From Desulfobacterium sp. (GTDB lineage: Bacteria > Desulfobacterota > Desulfobacteria > Desulfobacterales > Desulfobacteraceae): a DNA stretch of 64,000 nucleotides. The DNA lies in the NCBI GenBank assembly GCA_030145245.1, contig JAQYWC010000003.1:62001-126000 (forward strand). The letters are read 5' to 3'. The position numbers were made by a program, and so were the translations under genes. The notes beneath the pieces are model-generated. The model was not told the DNA's origin. It did not search any database and saw only the letters and a program-made list of their open reading frames with translations. How positions within the stretch are numbered: the first letter of the stretch is position 1; each line of letters starts with the position of its first letter. Shown here one piece after another: positions 8,379 through 18,296 of this stretch.

Positions 8379-10535
8379 TTGAACCGCCTTGCATACTACA
8401 TGTCCGGATATACCCTCAAGGCCTTTTCCGGTTTTTCCAAGGCCCAGATTTTTATCCATGGACAAGAAAACATCCCTGACGCTTCAGTGATTTTCACGGC
8501 AAATCACTTCACCCGCATGGAGACCATTCTCCTGCCCATCCACATCCACGGCATCTCGAAAAAGCCGGTCTGGTCCCTGGCGGACAATGAACTGTTTGAG
8601 GGCGCATTTAAAGGGGTGCTTTCCAGTATGGGGGCTGTATCCACCAAGGATCCGTCCCGGGATCTTGTGATCGTCAAGAACCTGATATCCGGCAATGACC
8701 AGTGGATTATCTTTCCCGAGGGCATGATGGTAAAAAACAAGAAACTGGTTCACGGCAACGAGTTCAAGCTCTTTGATGGGCAGGCGGTCTATCGTCCCCA
8801 CACCGGAGCCGCAACCATCGCCCTCAGGACCGAATTCTACCGGGAGCGCCTCCGGCGCATGAAGACCATAAATATGGATGAGTTCAACAGGCTTGTGGAT
8901 CTCTTTGAGATCAGCGATCCTGACAAGGTGCTTGAAACGACCACGGTTATTGTTCCGGTCAACATCACCTATTACCCTGTCCGTGCCAGGAGCAACGTGC
9001 TGAGCAGCATAGCCCTGAATCTCATGGAAGAGCCATCCCAAAGGGTATTGGATGAACTCATGACCGAAGGAACAATGCTTCTCTCAGGTGTGGACGTGGA
9101 TATCTGGTTTGGCGCTCCCATCAGAATCGAGAACTATTTTGGCAACTCGTTCATTGAGAGTGACCTTACATCACGGCGGAGCATTGATTTTTCAAGGAGC
9201 ATCAGTTCAAGGCCAGTGATGAAGACCCTGTCCCTCGAGATCATGCAGCGCTACATGACGTCGGTCTACGGGATGACCACCCTCAACTACGACCACATCT
9301 TTGCATCCATTCTCAAACACCTGCCAGGTAACTACATCGACATATACGATTTTAAATGCAGGGCGTTTCTGGCCATCACCGACGGTATGATCGAATCGGA
9401 CCGGAACTTTCACCGCAGTCTGCACCTCAACCAGATCCATCTTTTGACCGATGACAGGCATAACCGGTTCGGAGATTTTCTCCAGACAGCCCTGGACACA
9501 GGGAGTGTCACCCTGGACCACGGCATGATCTTCAAGAACAGTAACAGGTTTAACTCTGATTCAAATTTCCACACAATTCGAATTGACAACCCCGTATCGG
9601 TCATGGCCAACGAGGTGGAACCCATGGTAAGGATTCAGGCTTTTTTAAAAGAGATCGCACAAAAAGATATCCAGGAGATCTCCATGCTTGTTAAAAACCG
9701 TCTCCTTGAAAAGGCTGAACAGGATTTTGAGCGCGATTACAATGCCTATTTTCTGGAGGAGGAATCAAAACCAAGGGAGACGGGCAGGCCGATTCTTCTT
9801 TGCTCAACCACGGGATCGACAACGGGTATCCTTCTCATCCACGGCTATATGGCGGCGCCTTCGGAAATGAGACAGTTTGCCGAATTTCTTCATTATCAGG
9901 GATACACCGTGTATGTGCCAAGGCTGAAAGGCCACGGCACAGCCCCGGAAGACCTTGCCCGGACCAGTTATGACCAGTGGATCGAATCCGCTGAAGAGGG
10001 GTATGTTGTCTTGAGCCATCTGTGTGACAGGATCTTTGTGGGCGGGTTTTCAACCGGGGCGGACCTTGCTTTGGATCTCACCACCCGGGTTGACGGCATT
10101 GAGGGGCTGTTTGCCGTGGCCCCGCCCATGAAGCTGATGGATTTCGGCACCTATTTTATTCCAGCCATGGACATGTGGAACCAGATGATGAAAAAGGCAC
10201 GGCTTGGCAGTATTGCAAAGGAGTTTATCCGCAACGAACCGGAAAATCCCCAGGTTAACTATCTTCGGAATCCGGTTGCCGGAATGAGGCAGCTGGACCG
10301 TTTCATGACGAATCTCGAACCAAAACTTTCCACCATTGATGTGCCGGTTCTGGTGTTGCAGTCACGGAACGACCCGGTTGTCAACCCGGAAAGCACACAA
10401 AAGCTGTTCAGGAAGCTGGGCGCCGAGTGCAAAGAGTTTTACCTGTTTGATTTTGACCGCCATGGGATTCTTTGGGGCAAGGGGGCAGGAAGGGTGCACA
10501 GGGTCATTGTGGAATTTTTAGAATCCATTGAATAA
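8379..10535 (+). CDS. PlsC-type acyltransferase fused to alpha/beta hydrolase
   Basis: A 718-residue two-enzyme fusion. The N-terminal part resembles glycerolphosphate acyltransferases: ANHFTRME places His43 in an HX4E arrangement instead of the usual HX4D, and a FPEG block is at about 112-115. The middle (about 200-450) is unassigned. The C-terminal part is a lipase/carboxylesterase fold with nucleophile Ser558 (GFSTG), Asp665 (SRNDPV) and His695 (DRHG). Likely a lipid remodelling enzyme coupling deacylation and reacylation. The TTG at 8379 is chosen because AGGAGG ends 4 bases before it; the upstream TTG at 8361 has no site. Divergent from the ferredoxin operon. Confidence 0.8.
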   Translation: MNRLAYYMSGYTLKAFSGFSKAQIFIHGQENIPDASVIFTANHFTRMETILLPIHIHGISKKPVWSLADNELFEGAFKGVLSSMGAVSTKDPSRDLVIVKNLISGNDQWIIFPEGMMVKNKKLVHGNEFKLFDGQAVYRPHTGAATIALRTEFYRERLRRMKTINMDEFNRLVDLFEISDPDKVLETTTVIVPVNITYYPVRARSNVLSSIALNLMEEPSQRVLDELMTEGTMLLSGVDVDIWFGAPIRIENYFGNSFIESDLTSRRSIDFSRSISSRPVMKTLSLEIMQRYMTSVYGMTTLNYDHIFASILKHLPGNYIDIYDFKCRAFLAITDGMIESDRNFHRSLHLNQIHLLTDDRHNRFGDFLQTALDTGSVTLDHGMIFKNSNRFNSDSNFHTIRIDNPVSVMANEVEPMVRIQAFLKEIAQKDIQEISMLVKNRLLEKAEQDFERDYNAYFLEEESKPRETGRPILLCSTTGSTTGILLIHGYMAAPSEMRQFAEFLHYQGYTVYVPRLKGHGTAPEDLARTSYDQWIESAEEGYVVLSHLCDRIFVGGFSTGADLALDLTTRVDGIEGLFAVAPPMKLMDFGTYFIPAMDMWNQMMKKARLGSIAKEFIRNEPENPQVNYLRNPVAGMRQLDRFMTNLEPKLSTIDVPVLVLQSRNDPVVNPESTQKLFRKLGAECKEFYLFDFDRHGILWGKGAGRVHRVIVEFLESIE

Positions 10536-10576
10536 AAAAGCCACGGCCGGCCCTGTAATTCAGGGTCGGCCGTGGC
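10533..10576 (-). terminator. Terminator for the fusA-ATPase unit
   Basis: A 16-bp GC-rich stem (10540-10555 with 10561-10576) closes a 5-base loop. On the minus strand it is followed by TTTTTTATT, so it ends the transcript of the ATPase gene at 10627. It also lies 5 bases after the stop of the converging plus-strand gene and may serve both. Confidence 0.8.
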
Positions 10577-10626
10577 AAAGATGGGGGATAACCGGGGAAA
10601 GGATCACCTTCCCCCGATGAAATCCT

Positions 10627-11316
10627 CTATCGGGTCATCATGGTGGCAGGCTCCAGCATGAATCTCTGTGCTGCCCTGTCTCCGTCCTTCAGGATGAGTG
10701 CTTCGATTTTTTCATCCCTTGGCTGAAGAAAGAGTGCTTTGTCAAATCGATCTTTCACCGATTCAAGCTGTTTGGGGTAGCCTTCGGAACTCAGGGGCTC
10801 ATCCCTGTGGCTCTGCATGGAGAACCAGATGGCCGTGGAAAAATCCTCGGAAATAGCCTTGAGTTCGTCCAGGGTTCCACTGAGATCAGCATCAAAGTCC
10901 AGGCCGTCAACGATAACCATGGCCGGAACCTTAAGATCCCCTTTCTTGAGGGTCTTGAGGTAATCCCTCAGCTTTTCCGATGTAAATGTCGACTCGTTGT
11001 AAGCAATGCCTGTCTTGCAGGGGGCAATATCTTCCCACAAACGGTTGGCTTTTTGGGGGTCAACATAGCCGATGCTGTCAATGAGGCTTGTGTAAGCCTC
11101 TTTGTAACGAACGTTGATCTTGTCCATGGGGTCGCTCAGGCTGATATGAACGGTGTTTTCACCTTCCAGAAGCCTGGAGATTGCCATCTGAACAAGGAAC
11201 TGTGTCTTGCCGACACCGGCCCTTGAAAGCACGGCACCAAATCTACCCTGGTGAAGATTCTCACTGCCCATGATGATAATCGCTGGGCTTTTTTGGATGA
11301 GGTCGTTTTTAAGCAT
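10627..11316 (-). CDS. RecA/KaiC-like P-loop ATPase, function unknown
   Basis: A 229-residue protein with a Walker A-like loop (SRAGVGKT, residues 31-38, where Ser replaces the first Gly) and a Walker B-like strand (MVIVDGLDFD, about 132-141), in the order and spacing of single-domain RecA/KaiC ATPases. I do not recognise a precise family. It starts 30 bases downstream of fusA with a GAGGG ribosome site and shares fusA's transcript up to the terminator at 10533-10576. That pairing suggests a link to translation or to its control, which is inference. Confidence 0.72.
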   Translation of the reverse strand: MLKNDLIQKSPAIIIMGSENLHQGRFGAVLSRAGVGKTQFLVQMAISRLLEGENTVHISLSDPMDKINVRYKEAYTSLIDSIGYVDPQKANRLWEDIAPCKTGIAYNESTFTSEKLRDYLKTLKKGDLKVPAMVIVDGLDFDADLSGTLDELKAISEDFSTAIWFSMQSHRDEPLSSEGYPKQLESVKDRFDKALFLQPRDEKIEALILKDGDRAAQRFMLEPATMMTR

Positions 11317-11346
11317 ATTTCCCTCTCTTTTAATTATGTTGGACGC

Positions 11347-13425
11347 TTACTTCTTCTTCTCTTCTTCTTTTGCCTTTACAAGATCGTCGGAAACGGACTG
11401 GGGTACCTGTTTGTAAGCTGAAAACTCCATGGTAAACTGTGCTTTTCCCTGGGTCGCAGAACGAAGAACTGTTGAGAATCCAAACATTTCGGAAAGGGGA
11501 ACCTGGGACTCAACGACTGACATCACGCCCTCTTCCTGTGAGCCCTGGATAATACCACGGCGCTGGTTGATGAGGCCCATGCAGGAACCCTGGAACTCGT
11601 TGGGGGTCTCGATGACAACCTTCATGATGGGCTCGTGGATAACCGGTTTTGCCTTCATGTATCCTTCGAGGAATCCGCCCCTTGCAGCAGCCTGGAAAGC
11701 CATCTCGGAAGAGTCGACCGCATGGAAGGCACCGTCTTCCAGAACAACCCTTACGCCTGTGACCGGGAACTCCATCTTGGGTCCCTTGGGCATTGAGTTC
11801 TTGAATCCTTTTTCACAGGAGGAGATGAACTGGGTGGGAATTCTACCACCGGTGACCTTGTTCTGGAACTCAAACTCCTCTTCACAGGGCTCCATATAGC
11901 CCATGACCCGTCCAAACTGACCAGAACCACCGGTCTGCTTCTTGTGGGTGTAGTTGAACTCAGCTTTTCTGGTGATGGTCTCACGGTAGGCAACCCTTGG
12001 CTTGCCGGTGATAACCTCGGCCTGGTACTCACGCTTCATCCGCTCCACATACACCTCAAGGTGAAGCTCGCCCATGCCCTGGATGATGGTCTCGTTGGTC
12101 TCCTTGTCCACAAAGGTCTTAAATGTCGGATCTTCTTTGGTGAACCGGTTAAGGGCCTTGGACATGTTGATCTGGGACTTGTTGTCCACGGGATTGAGGG
12201 AGAGGGAGATAACGGGATCCATGACGTGCATGGCGATCATGGAGTAGTTGACAGCGGGGTTCACAAATGTATCACCGGAGGCGCAGTCAACACCGAAAAT
12301 AGCGCCGATATGACCTGCCGGGATCTCGGTGACATCCTCCATCTCGGATGAGTGCATCCGGATGAGCCGGCCAACCTTTATTTTTTTGCCGTCCCTGGAG
12401 TTGATGAGGGTGTCGCCTTTCTTCATGGTGCCCTGGTAGACCCGCATGTAGGTCAGCTGGCCGTACTGGCCGTCCTCGAGCTTGAAAGCAAGGGCAACCG
12501 TGGGGTCGTCAAAATTGCTTGTAAGGGTTACAGTCTCTTCCTCGTTGTCCAGGTCGATGGCAACGTTCTCCACGTCAATGGGGGAGGGAAGGTACTTGAG
12601 GACTGCGTCGAGCAGGGCCTGAACGCCTGTGTTCTTATACGCAGAACCCATGAAGACAGGGGTCATCTTCCGTGCGATGGTTCCCTTGCGGACAGCATCA
12701 TTAATGAGTTCTTCTGTGATCTCGGTCTCTTCGAGGATAGCATCCGTAAGTTCGTCGGAGAATTCGGAAACAGCGTCGATCATGATCTCACGTTTCTCAG
12801 CAGCCTCATCGGCAAGATCGGCAGGGATCTCTTTAACGACCACGTTCTCGCCGTTGTCGCCCTCAAAGAAGTAGGCCTGCATGGCAACGAGATCCACAAC
12901 GCCTTCGAGCTGGTCTTCGAGCCCGATGGGGATCTGCATGAGGACGGAGTTGTGTCCGAGTTTGTCCCGGAGCTGGCCGGCTACACGATAGGGGTTGGCA
13001 CCGCTTCGGTCACATTTGTTGACAAAAGCGATACAGGGAACCTGGTACCGTTTCATCTGCTGGTCAACAGTGATGGACTGTGACTGGACGCCGGATACGG
13101 AACAGAGGATGAGTACAACGCCGTCAAGTACCCTCAGGGAACGCTCAACCTCTACGGTGAAGTCCACATGGCCCGGGGTATCGATGATGTTTACGGCGTT
13201 CTCCTTCCACTCACAGTGGGTGGCGGCAGAAGCAATGGTGATGCCGCGCTCCCTTTCGAGCTCCATGGAGTCCATGACAGCACCTGCGCCGTCCTTTCCT
13301 CTCACCTCATGGATCTGGTGAATTTTATCTGTGTAAAACAAAATTCTCTCTGTAAGCGTTGTTTTACCCGAATCGATATGGGCGCTGATCCCGATGTTCC
13401 TTACTCTCTCTAGGTCCTTAAGCAT
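11347..13425 (-). CDS. fusA: Elongation factor G, mitochondrial-EFG1/spd type
   Basis: Translocation GTPase of 692 residues. G motifs: AHIDSGKTT (G1), RGITI (G2), DTPGHVDF (G3, catalytic His present) and NKCD (G4). The wording [38 protein letters not shown] and [15 protein letters not shown] is closer to mitochondrial EFG1 and the spdEFG1 group of spirochaetes, planctomycetes and deltaproteobacteria than to E. coli FusA. The ATG at 13425 is preferred over the TTG at 13431; AAGGA upstream fits either. It is not in a str operon: no rpsL, rpsG or tuf is adjacent. A promoter lies at 13464-13492. Confidence 0.95.
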   Translation of the reverse strand: MLKDLERVRNIGISAHIDSGKTTLTERILFYTDKIHQIHEVRGKDGAGAVMDSMELERERGITIASAATHCEWKENAVNIIDTPGHVDFTVEVERSLRVLDGVVLILCSVSGVQSQSITVDQQMKRYQVPCIAFVNKCDRSGANPYRVAGQLRDKLGHNSVLMQIPIGLEDQLEGVVDLVAMQAYFFEGDNGENVVVKEIPADLADEAAEKREIMIDAVSEFSDELTDAILEETEITEELINDAVRKGTIARKMTPVFMGSAYKNTGVQALLDAVLKYLPSPIDVENVAIDLDNEEETVTLTSNFDDPTVALAFKLEDGQYGQLTYMRVYQGTMKKGDTLINSRDGKKIKVGRLIRMHSSEMEDVTEIPAGHIGAIFGVDCASGDTFVNPAVNYSMIAMHVMDPVISLSLNPVDNKSQINMSKALNRFTKEDPTFKTFVDKETNETIIQGMGELHLEVYVERMKREYQAEVITGKPRVAYRETITRKAEFNYTHKKQTGGSGQFGRVMGYMEPCEEEFEFQNKVTGGRIPTQFISSCEKGFKNSMPKGPKMEFPVTGVRVVLEDGAFHAVDSSEMAFQAAARGGFLEGYMKAKPVIHEPIMKVVIETPNEFQGSCMGLINQRRGIIQGSQEEGVMSVVESQVPLSEMFGFSTVLRSATQGKAQFTMEFSAYKQVPQSVSDDLVKAKEEEKKK

Positions 13426-13463
13426 GATCAAACTGTCCTTTGACTAAAATTAATGCACACTCC

Positions 13464-13492
13464 ATTATACGCAAATAATGGAAAATTGTTAC
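13464..13492 (-). promoter_or_regulatory. Sigma-70-type promoter of fusA
   Basis: On the minus strand GTAACA (4/6 of the -35 consensus) is followed after 17 bases by a perfect TATAAT (plus-strand ATTATA at 13464-13469). It lies about 40 bases ahead of the fusA start. Confidence 0.6.
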
Positions 13493-13516
13493 CGCTTTTT
13501 AATCAATTTTTAATTA

Positions 13517-13545
13517 TTGATAATTGGTATCGGCTCTGTTAATAT
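13517..13545 (+). promoter_or_regulatory. Possible promoter of azlCD
   Basis: TTGATA at 13517-13522, 17-base spacer, TAATAT at 13540-13545, in the divergent gap between fusA and azlC. Both boxes are imperfect and the region is AT-rich, so chance matches are likely. Confidence 0.3.
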
Positions 13546-13600
13546 CAGTGTTTTGGTTAGGGCGGTACACTGTTAAAAAATCTCGATATATTATAATGCT

Positions 13601-14362
13601 GTGGTAATGAAGTCAAGTGAAAAAGAGATGGACCAGGGCGTGTCCCTGTCCTCACAAGTCCTTATTGAAGGGCTAAGGGCCGTGTGGCCCGTATGTTTTG
13701 GTTATCTGCCCCTGGGGCTTGCCCTGGGCGTTCTTGCTCAAAAATCAGGGATGACCCCGGTTGAAACGGGATTCATGTCCCTTTTTGTCTTTGCCGGGAG
13801 CGGGCAATTTATTGCTGTTTCCATGCTGGCCCAGGGGGCCGGCGCAACGGCCATCATCATGACCACCTTTATGGTCAATCTGAGACACCTTCTCATGAGT
13901 TCCTCCCTTTCCGTATACCTTGGCGGCAGCAGCCGGTCCCGGTTAACCCTCTTCAGTCTTGGGATTGTGGATGAGACCTTTGCCGTCAACATGGAGCGGT
14001 TTATCAATGCCTCCTGGGACATCAACCGGGGACTGGTGGTTAACTTTGCCGCCTACTTTTCCTGGATTGCGAGCACGGTGATCGGCAGTATGTGCGGGCA
14101 ATTTGTGGAAAAAGGGGCCTATGGTATTGACTATGCGCTCATCGCCATGTTCATCGGCCTCCTTGTTTTTCAGCTCAAGGGCAGCATCTACTGTATTACC
14201 GGCCTTCTTGCAGGGACCATTGCCGTGGCCGTTTCCCTTGTGGTGCCGGGCAACAGCTACATTGTCATTGGCTCCATTATCGCCGCAACCCTTGGCGTGG
14301 TGATCAGGCGAACCCTTGGCCGGGATCGAACCCACAGCAATGAAGAGGGGGTGGTTCTGTGA
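13601..14362 (+). CDS. azlC: AzlC-family branched-chain amino acid exporter, large subunit
   Basis: Inner-membrane permease of 253 residues, with the AzlC/YgaZ pattern: GYLPLGLALGVLA near the N-terminus, then FAGSGQFIAV and NLRHLLMSSSL, and multiple hydrophobic helices. It acts with the small AzlD subunit to export branched-chain amino acids. The frame opens at GTG 13601; ATG 13607 or 13628 are possible starts and none has a clear ribosome site. Its stop overlaps the azlD start by GTGA. No regulator gene is adjacent. Confidence 0.88.
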   Translation: MVMKSSEKEMDQGVSLSSQVLIEGLRAVWPVCFGYLPLGLALGVLAQKSGMTPVETGFMSLFVFAGSGQFIAVSMLAQGAGATAIIMTTFMVNLRHLLMSSSLSVYLGGSSRSRLTLFSLGIVDETFAVNMERFINASWDINRGLVVNFAAYFSWIASTVIGSMCGQFVEKGAYGIDYALIAMFIGLLVFQLKGSIYCITGLLAGTIAVAVSLVVPGNSYIVIGSIIAATLGVVIRRTLGRDRTHSNEEGVVL

Positions 14363-14682
14363 ATCCTGAACTTGTGGTTATTATTCTGGGGATGTCGGCG
14401 GTCAGTTTTGTTCCCCGGTTTGTTCCTCTTTTTTTTCTTTCGGGAAAGAGCCTTCCCACCTGGTTCAGGGAGTGGCTCGATCTCATTCCTGTCGCCATCC
14501 TGAGCGCCCTTTTGCTACCGGCACTGGTGGTTTCAGGGGAACCGGCCCAGGTGGACTGGCTGAATCTTAAATCTGTCGTAGCCATTCCGACCCTTGCCTT
14601 TGCTTTGAAGACACGATCCCTTGGCGGAACCATCATTCTGGGTATGGCGCTCTACTGGGGCGCCGGCGTATACCTCGGATAG
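14359..14682 (+). CDS. azlD: AzlD-family exporter small subunit
   Basis: A 107-residue membrane protein with about four hydrophobic segments, in the usual position for AzlD directly after azlC. It starts at a GTG that overlaps the azlC stop (GTGA), a sign of coupled translation. Motifs such as FVPRFVPLFF and LDLIPVAILSALLLPAL match the family. Only 22 bases separate it from rsmG, so read-through into the rsmG operon is possible. Confidence 0.85.
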   Translation: MNPELVVIILGMSAVSFVPRFVPLFFLSGKSLPTWFREWLDLIPVAILSALLLPALVVSGEPAQVDWLNLKSVVAIPTLAFALKTRSLGGTIILGMALYWGAGVYLG

Positions 14683-14704
14683 ACCTTAAATTTGGAACAC
14701 TGAT

Positions 14705-15364
14705 ATGAAACAAACTTTTGATAATCACTGGAGAGAGATCGTCCGCAAGGGCGGGGCGGATCTGGGTCTTGAGCTTGGGCCGGAAAGCCTGGAACTCATG
14801 GCCATGCACGCCCGGGAGCTTATACGCTGGAATAAAAAGTTCAACATCACCTCCATCGTAGACCCAAAACAGATGGCAACCAAGCACTTCATCGACAGTA
14901 TTGCCATTGCCCCCCACATTCCTGAAAACGCGTCGGTCCTTGATCTTGGATCCGGCGGTGGTTTTCCCGGGTTTCCCTTGAAGGTGGTAAGGCCCGATCT
15001 CAGGGTTGTCATGGCGGATGCCTCACGGAAACGGGTCTCATTTCTCAATTTTCTGGTACGTCAATCCGGCCTTGAGTCGGTGACGGCGATCCATGTCAGG
15101 GCCGAAAACCTTGCCAATGAAGAAGACTTTGCCGGCCAGTTTGACGTGGTGACATCCAGGGCTTTCACCGCCCTGGAACGTTTTGTTACACTTGCCCGTC
15201 CGTTTCTTGCCAGAGATGGCGTGATCCTGGCCATGAAGGGCGGGGCAGGAGAGGAGGAGGCCGAGGGGCTTTCGGAATCTGATTATCGCATCTCATTGAT
15301 TCCCTATCTGCTCCCCCTGGAAAACCATTCCCGTAACATTGTCCAGGTCAGACCCGTGGTCTGA
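14705..15364 (+). CDS. rsmG: 16S rRNA (guanine527-N7)-methyltransferase RsmG
   Basis: SAM-dependent enzyme of 219 residues that methylates G527 in 16S rRNA. It shows WNKKFNITSI near residue 40, the SAM-binding glycine motif VLDLGSGGGFPGFPL (about 78-92) and the SRAF block (about 142), all typical of RsmG/GidB. The more common mnmG neighbour is absent; here azlCD is upstream and ileS downstream. The ATG at 14705 follows a short gap after azlD. Confidence 0.93.
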   Translation: MKQTFDNHWREIVRKGGADLGLELGPESLELMAMHARELIRWNKKFNITSIVDPKQMATKHFIDSIAIAPHIPENASVLDLGSGGGFPGFPLKVVRPDLRVVMADASRKRVSFLNFLVRQSGLESVTAIHVRAENLANEEDFAGQFDVVTSRAFTALERFVTLARPFLARDGVILAMKGGAGEEEAEGLSESDYRISLIPYLLPLENHSRNIVQVRPVV

Positions 15365-15373
15365 ACTACCGGT

Positions 15374-15417
15374 TTTTCCGTGCACCAATGGATAGATCTT
15401 GACATTTGCACGGAAAA
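15374..15417. repeat. 11-bp inverted repeat framing the ileS -35 box
   Basis: TTTTCCGTGCA at 15374-15384 and its exact complement TGCACGGAAAA at 15407-15417, 22 bases apart. The TTGACA of the putative ileS promoter lies between the arms. It could be an operator or a terminator stem for rsmG; no T-run follows. Confidence 0.5.
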
Positions 15418-15427
15418 TGCCTTAAAT
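15399..15427 (+). promoter_or_regulatory. Putative promoter of the ileS operon
   Basis: Perfect TTGACA (15399-15404), 17-base spacer, TTAAAT (4/6 match, 15422-15427). The start codon of ileS is 59 bases further on. Confidence 0.5.
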
Positions 15428-15485
15428 TTGTCACTTTACACTTATTAGATATATAAAATTGCTACAATCCGATATTGGAGGATCC

Positions 15486-18296
15486 ATGGATTATAAAAAG
15501 ACGCTGAACCTGCCATCAACCAAGTTTGCCATGAAGGCAAACCTGGCCAACCGCGAACCAGCCCAGCTCAAGGCCTGGGAAGAATCCGGGCTTTACAAGA
15601 AAATTAGAAACGCCTCCAAGGGGAAACCCAGTTTCATTCTTCACGACGGCCCTCCCTACGCCAACGGCCATCTTCACATCGGACATGCAATCAACAAAAT
15701 ACTTAAGGATGTTATCATCCGGTCAAAGCAGATGACCGGCTTTGACGCTCCCTACGTACCCGGATGGGACTGTCACGGTCTTCCCATTGAGCACAATGTG
15801 GACAAGAAACTGGGTTCCAAGAAAAAGGAGATGTCCCCTGTGGATGTCCGAAAGGCGTGCAGGGAGTATGCCAAGGGATTTGTCAACATCCAGCGGGACG
15901 AGTTCAAACGTTTCGGGGTTGCCGGTGAATGGGACGAGCCCTATCTCACCATGAACAACGAGTATGAGGCAAGGATCGCCAAGGAATGCGGTGAGTTTGC
16001 CCTGAGCGGGGATATGTTCCTCGGTAAAAAACCCATCTACTGGTGCTGCAACTGTAAAACAGCCCTTGCCGAGGCAGAGATCGAATATCAGGATGTGAGT
16101 TCCCCCTCCATCTATGTGAAGTTTGCTGCAAAGGACGACCTGTCAGTTCAGTTGCCGGCCCTTGCCGGAAAAGAGGTCTCCTTTGTTATCTGGACCACCA
16201 CTCCCTGGACCATTCCTGCTAACCTTGGTATCTCTCTCCATCCCGAGTTCATCTATGCTGCGGTTGAGACCGAGAGCCATGGTGTGCTCATCATCGCCAA
16301 GGAGCTTGTTGAAAATGTAATGGCCACCTTTGGCATTGAGTCATACACTGTTCTCGGGGATCTTGAAGCCAGGAACCTTGAAAAGGTCCGGTGCATCCAC
16401 CCCATGTATGACCGGGAGTCCCTGGTGATCTTAGGAGAGCACGTTACCCTGGAAGCGGGTACCGGCTGTGTTCACACGGCCCCCGGCCACGGTGCGGACG
16501 ATCATATTGTCGGAATGAAGTATGGCCTTGAGCCCTATTCTCCAGTCCTTGACAACGGCTGCTTTTCCGATGAGGTTGAGGATTTTAAGGGTCAGTTCAT
16601 CCTCAAGGCCAACAAAGGGATCATGGAAAAGCTCGATGGGCTCGGTGCACTGATAAAGCATGAGGATATGAATCACTCCTATCCCCATTGCTGGCGATGC
16701 AAGAAACCCGTCATCTTCAGGGCCACCCCCCAGTGGTTCATCTCCATGGACAAAAAGGGTCTTCGCAAGCAGAGCCTCACGGAGATCGACAATGTCAACT
16801 GGATTCCCTCCTGGGGAAAGGCCAGGATCTACTCCATGATCGAGAACCGTCCGGATTGGTGTCTGTCCCGCCAGCGCTCCTGGGGTGTTCCCATTCCCGT
16901 GTTCCATTGTGAGAAGTGCGGTGAGGTCCATGTGACCCGGGAGTCCGTGGACAAGATCCATGAACTCTTCACCAAGCACAGCTCCGACATCTGGTTTGAG
17001 AAAGAGGCCAAAGAGCTCATGCCCGAGGGCGCGGTCTGTGAAAAATGTGGCAGTGACAACTTTACAAAGGATCACAACATCCTGGATGTATGGTTTGATT
17101 CCGGTGTGAGCCATGCCGCAGTTCTTGAGGAGAGGGACGGTCTCCAGCGGCCCGCAGATCTCTATCTTGAAGGCAGTGACCAGCATCGTGGCTGGTTCCA
17201 CAGCTCTCTTTTGACGGCAGTGGGAAGAACCGATCATGCACCCTACAAGTCGGTCCTCACCCATGGATTTGTCGTGGATTCCCACGGCAAAAAGATGTCA
17301 AAGTCAGTGGGCAACGTGGTTGCTCCTGACAAGATTATCAACACCCATGGGGCCGACATTCTGCGTCTCTGGGTGGCATCCGCCGATTACCGGGATGATG
17401 TCAGGATCTCCGATAATATCGTGAAACAGCTGTCCGACGCCTACCGCCGTATTCGAAATACCTGCCGGTTCATGTTGGGTAACTTCTATGATTTCAACCC
17501 TGCCACCGATGCACGGCCTGTGGCAACCATGTCGGGCCTTGATAAGTTCATCCTCCACAAGCTCAACGAGCTTCTTGAGCGATGTCTTGCCGCCTATGAC
17601 AGCTACGAGTTCCACACCATTTATCACTCGCTTCATAACTTTTGCGTGGTGGATCTTTCCGCCTTCTACCTGGATATCATCAAGGACAGGCTCTACACTT
17701 CCCCTTCCACGGATGATGCGAGAAGGGATGCCCAGACAACCATGTACATCATCCTGGAAAGCATTACACGGCTCATGGCCCCGATCCTTCCGTTTACGGC
17801 CGAAGAGGTATGGAAGCACATGCCTGAGGTTGACGGTCGCCCGGAGAGTGTTCACCTGGCCCAGCTTCCGGTTGTTGATGATGCCTGGAAGGATGACGCC
17901 CTTGCCTTAGAATGGGAAAAGATCCGTGAATTGAGGGCTGAGGTGACAAAGGCCCTTGAAGAGGCCCGGACGGCAAAACTGATCGGCCATCCCCTGGATG
18001 CAAGCATTGCCATAAAGGTTCCCAACGACGAACTCAAAGCGCTGCTGGCAGACTTTGGTGAGGATTTGAGGGACATCTTCATCGTCTCTTCAGCCGTTCT
18101 CACCGATACCCTGGAAGGCGACTGCTACATGAGCAAGGAGATGGAAGGCCTTGGCGTACAGGTTGCTAAAGCCCAGGGTGACAAGTGCAGTCGTTGCTGG
18201 AAATACGATACCACCGTGGGAGATGAAGCATGCCACGAAGGTGCCTGCAAAAGATGTTCAACCGCATTGGATACCATAGCGACCATTGAAAATTAA
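15486..18296 (+). CDS. ileS: Isoleucyl-tRNA synthetase
   Basis: Class I aminoacyl-tRNA synthetase of 936 residues (E. coli 938). The HIGH signature is at residues 64-67 (HIGH within GHLHIGHA), KMSKS at 603-607, and a C-terminal zinc finger carries CSRCW and CKRC, marking the bacterial zinc-type enzyme. The ATG at 15486 is chosen because GGAGG lies just upstream (15477-15481); the frame itself opens 27 bases earlier. It heads a tight set: lspA overlaps its end, then lgt, holA and pyk follow with overlaps or short gaps. Confidence 0.97.
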   Translation: MDYKKTLNLPSTKFAMKANLANREPAQLKAWEESGLYKKIRNASKGKPSFILHDGPPYANGHLHIGHAINKILKDVIIRSKQMTGFDAPYVPGWDCHGLPIEHNVDKKLGSKKKEMSPVDVRKACREYAKGFVNIQRDEFKRFGVAGEWDEPYLTMNNEYEARIAKECGEFALSGDMFLGKKPIYWCCNCKTALAEAEIEYQDVSSPSIYVKFAAKDDLSVQLPALAGKEVSFVIWTTTPWTIPANLGISLHPEFIYAAVETESHGVLIIAKELVENVMATFGIESYTVLGDLEARNLEKVRCIHPMYDRESLVILGEHVTLEAGTGCVHTAPGHGADDHIVGMKYGLEPYSPVLDNGCFSDEVEDFKGQFILKANKGIMEKLDGLGALIKHEDMNHSYPHCWRCKKPVIFRATPQWFISMDKKGLRKQSLTEIDNVNWIPSWGKARIYSMIENRPDWCLSRQRSWGVPIPVFHCEKCGEVHVTRESVDKIHELFTKHSSDIWFEKEAKELMPEGAVCEKCGSDNFTKDHNILDVWFDSGVSHAAVLEERDGLQRPADLYLEGSDQHRGWFHSSLLTAVGRTDHAPYKSVLTHGFVVDSHGKKMSKSVGNVVAPDKIINTHGADILRLWVASADYRDDVRISDNIVKQLSDAYRRIRNTCRFMLGNFYDFNPATDARPVATMSGLDKFILHKLNELLERCLAAYDSYEFHTIYHSLHNFCVVDLSAFYLDIIKDRLYTSPSTDDARRDAQTTMYIILESITRLMAPILPFTAEEVWKHMPEVDGRPESVHLAQLPVVDDAWKDDALALEWEKIRELRAEVTKALEEARTAKLIGHPLDASIAIKVPNDELKALLADFGEDLRDIFIVSSAVLTDTLEGDCYMSKEMEGLGVQVAKAQGDKCSRCWKYDTTVGDEACHEGACKRCSTALDTIATIEN

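Noticed and set aside
12352-13083. Plus-strand open frame of 243 codons opposite fusA
   Set aside because: Antisense shadow; the fusA G motifs lie on the minus strand.
15361-15485. T-box or attenuator leader before ileS
   Set aside because: Only 121 bases, no T-box consensus and no terminator/antiterminator pair; only a promoter and an inverted repeat are supported.
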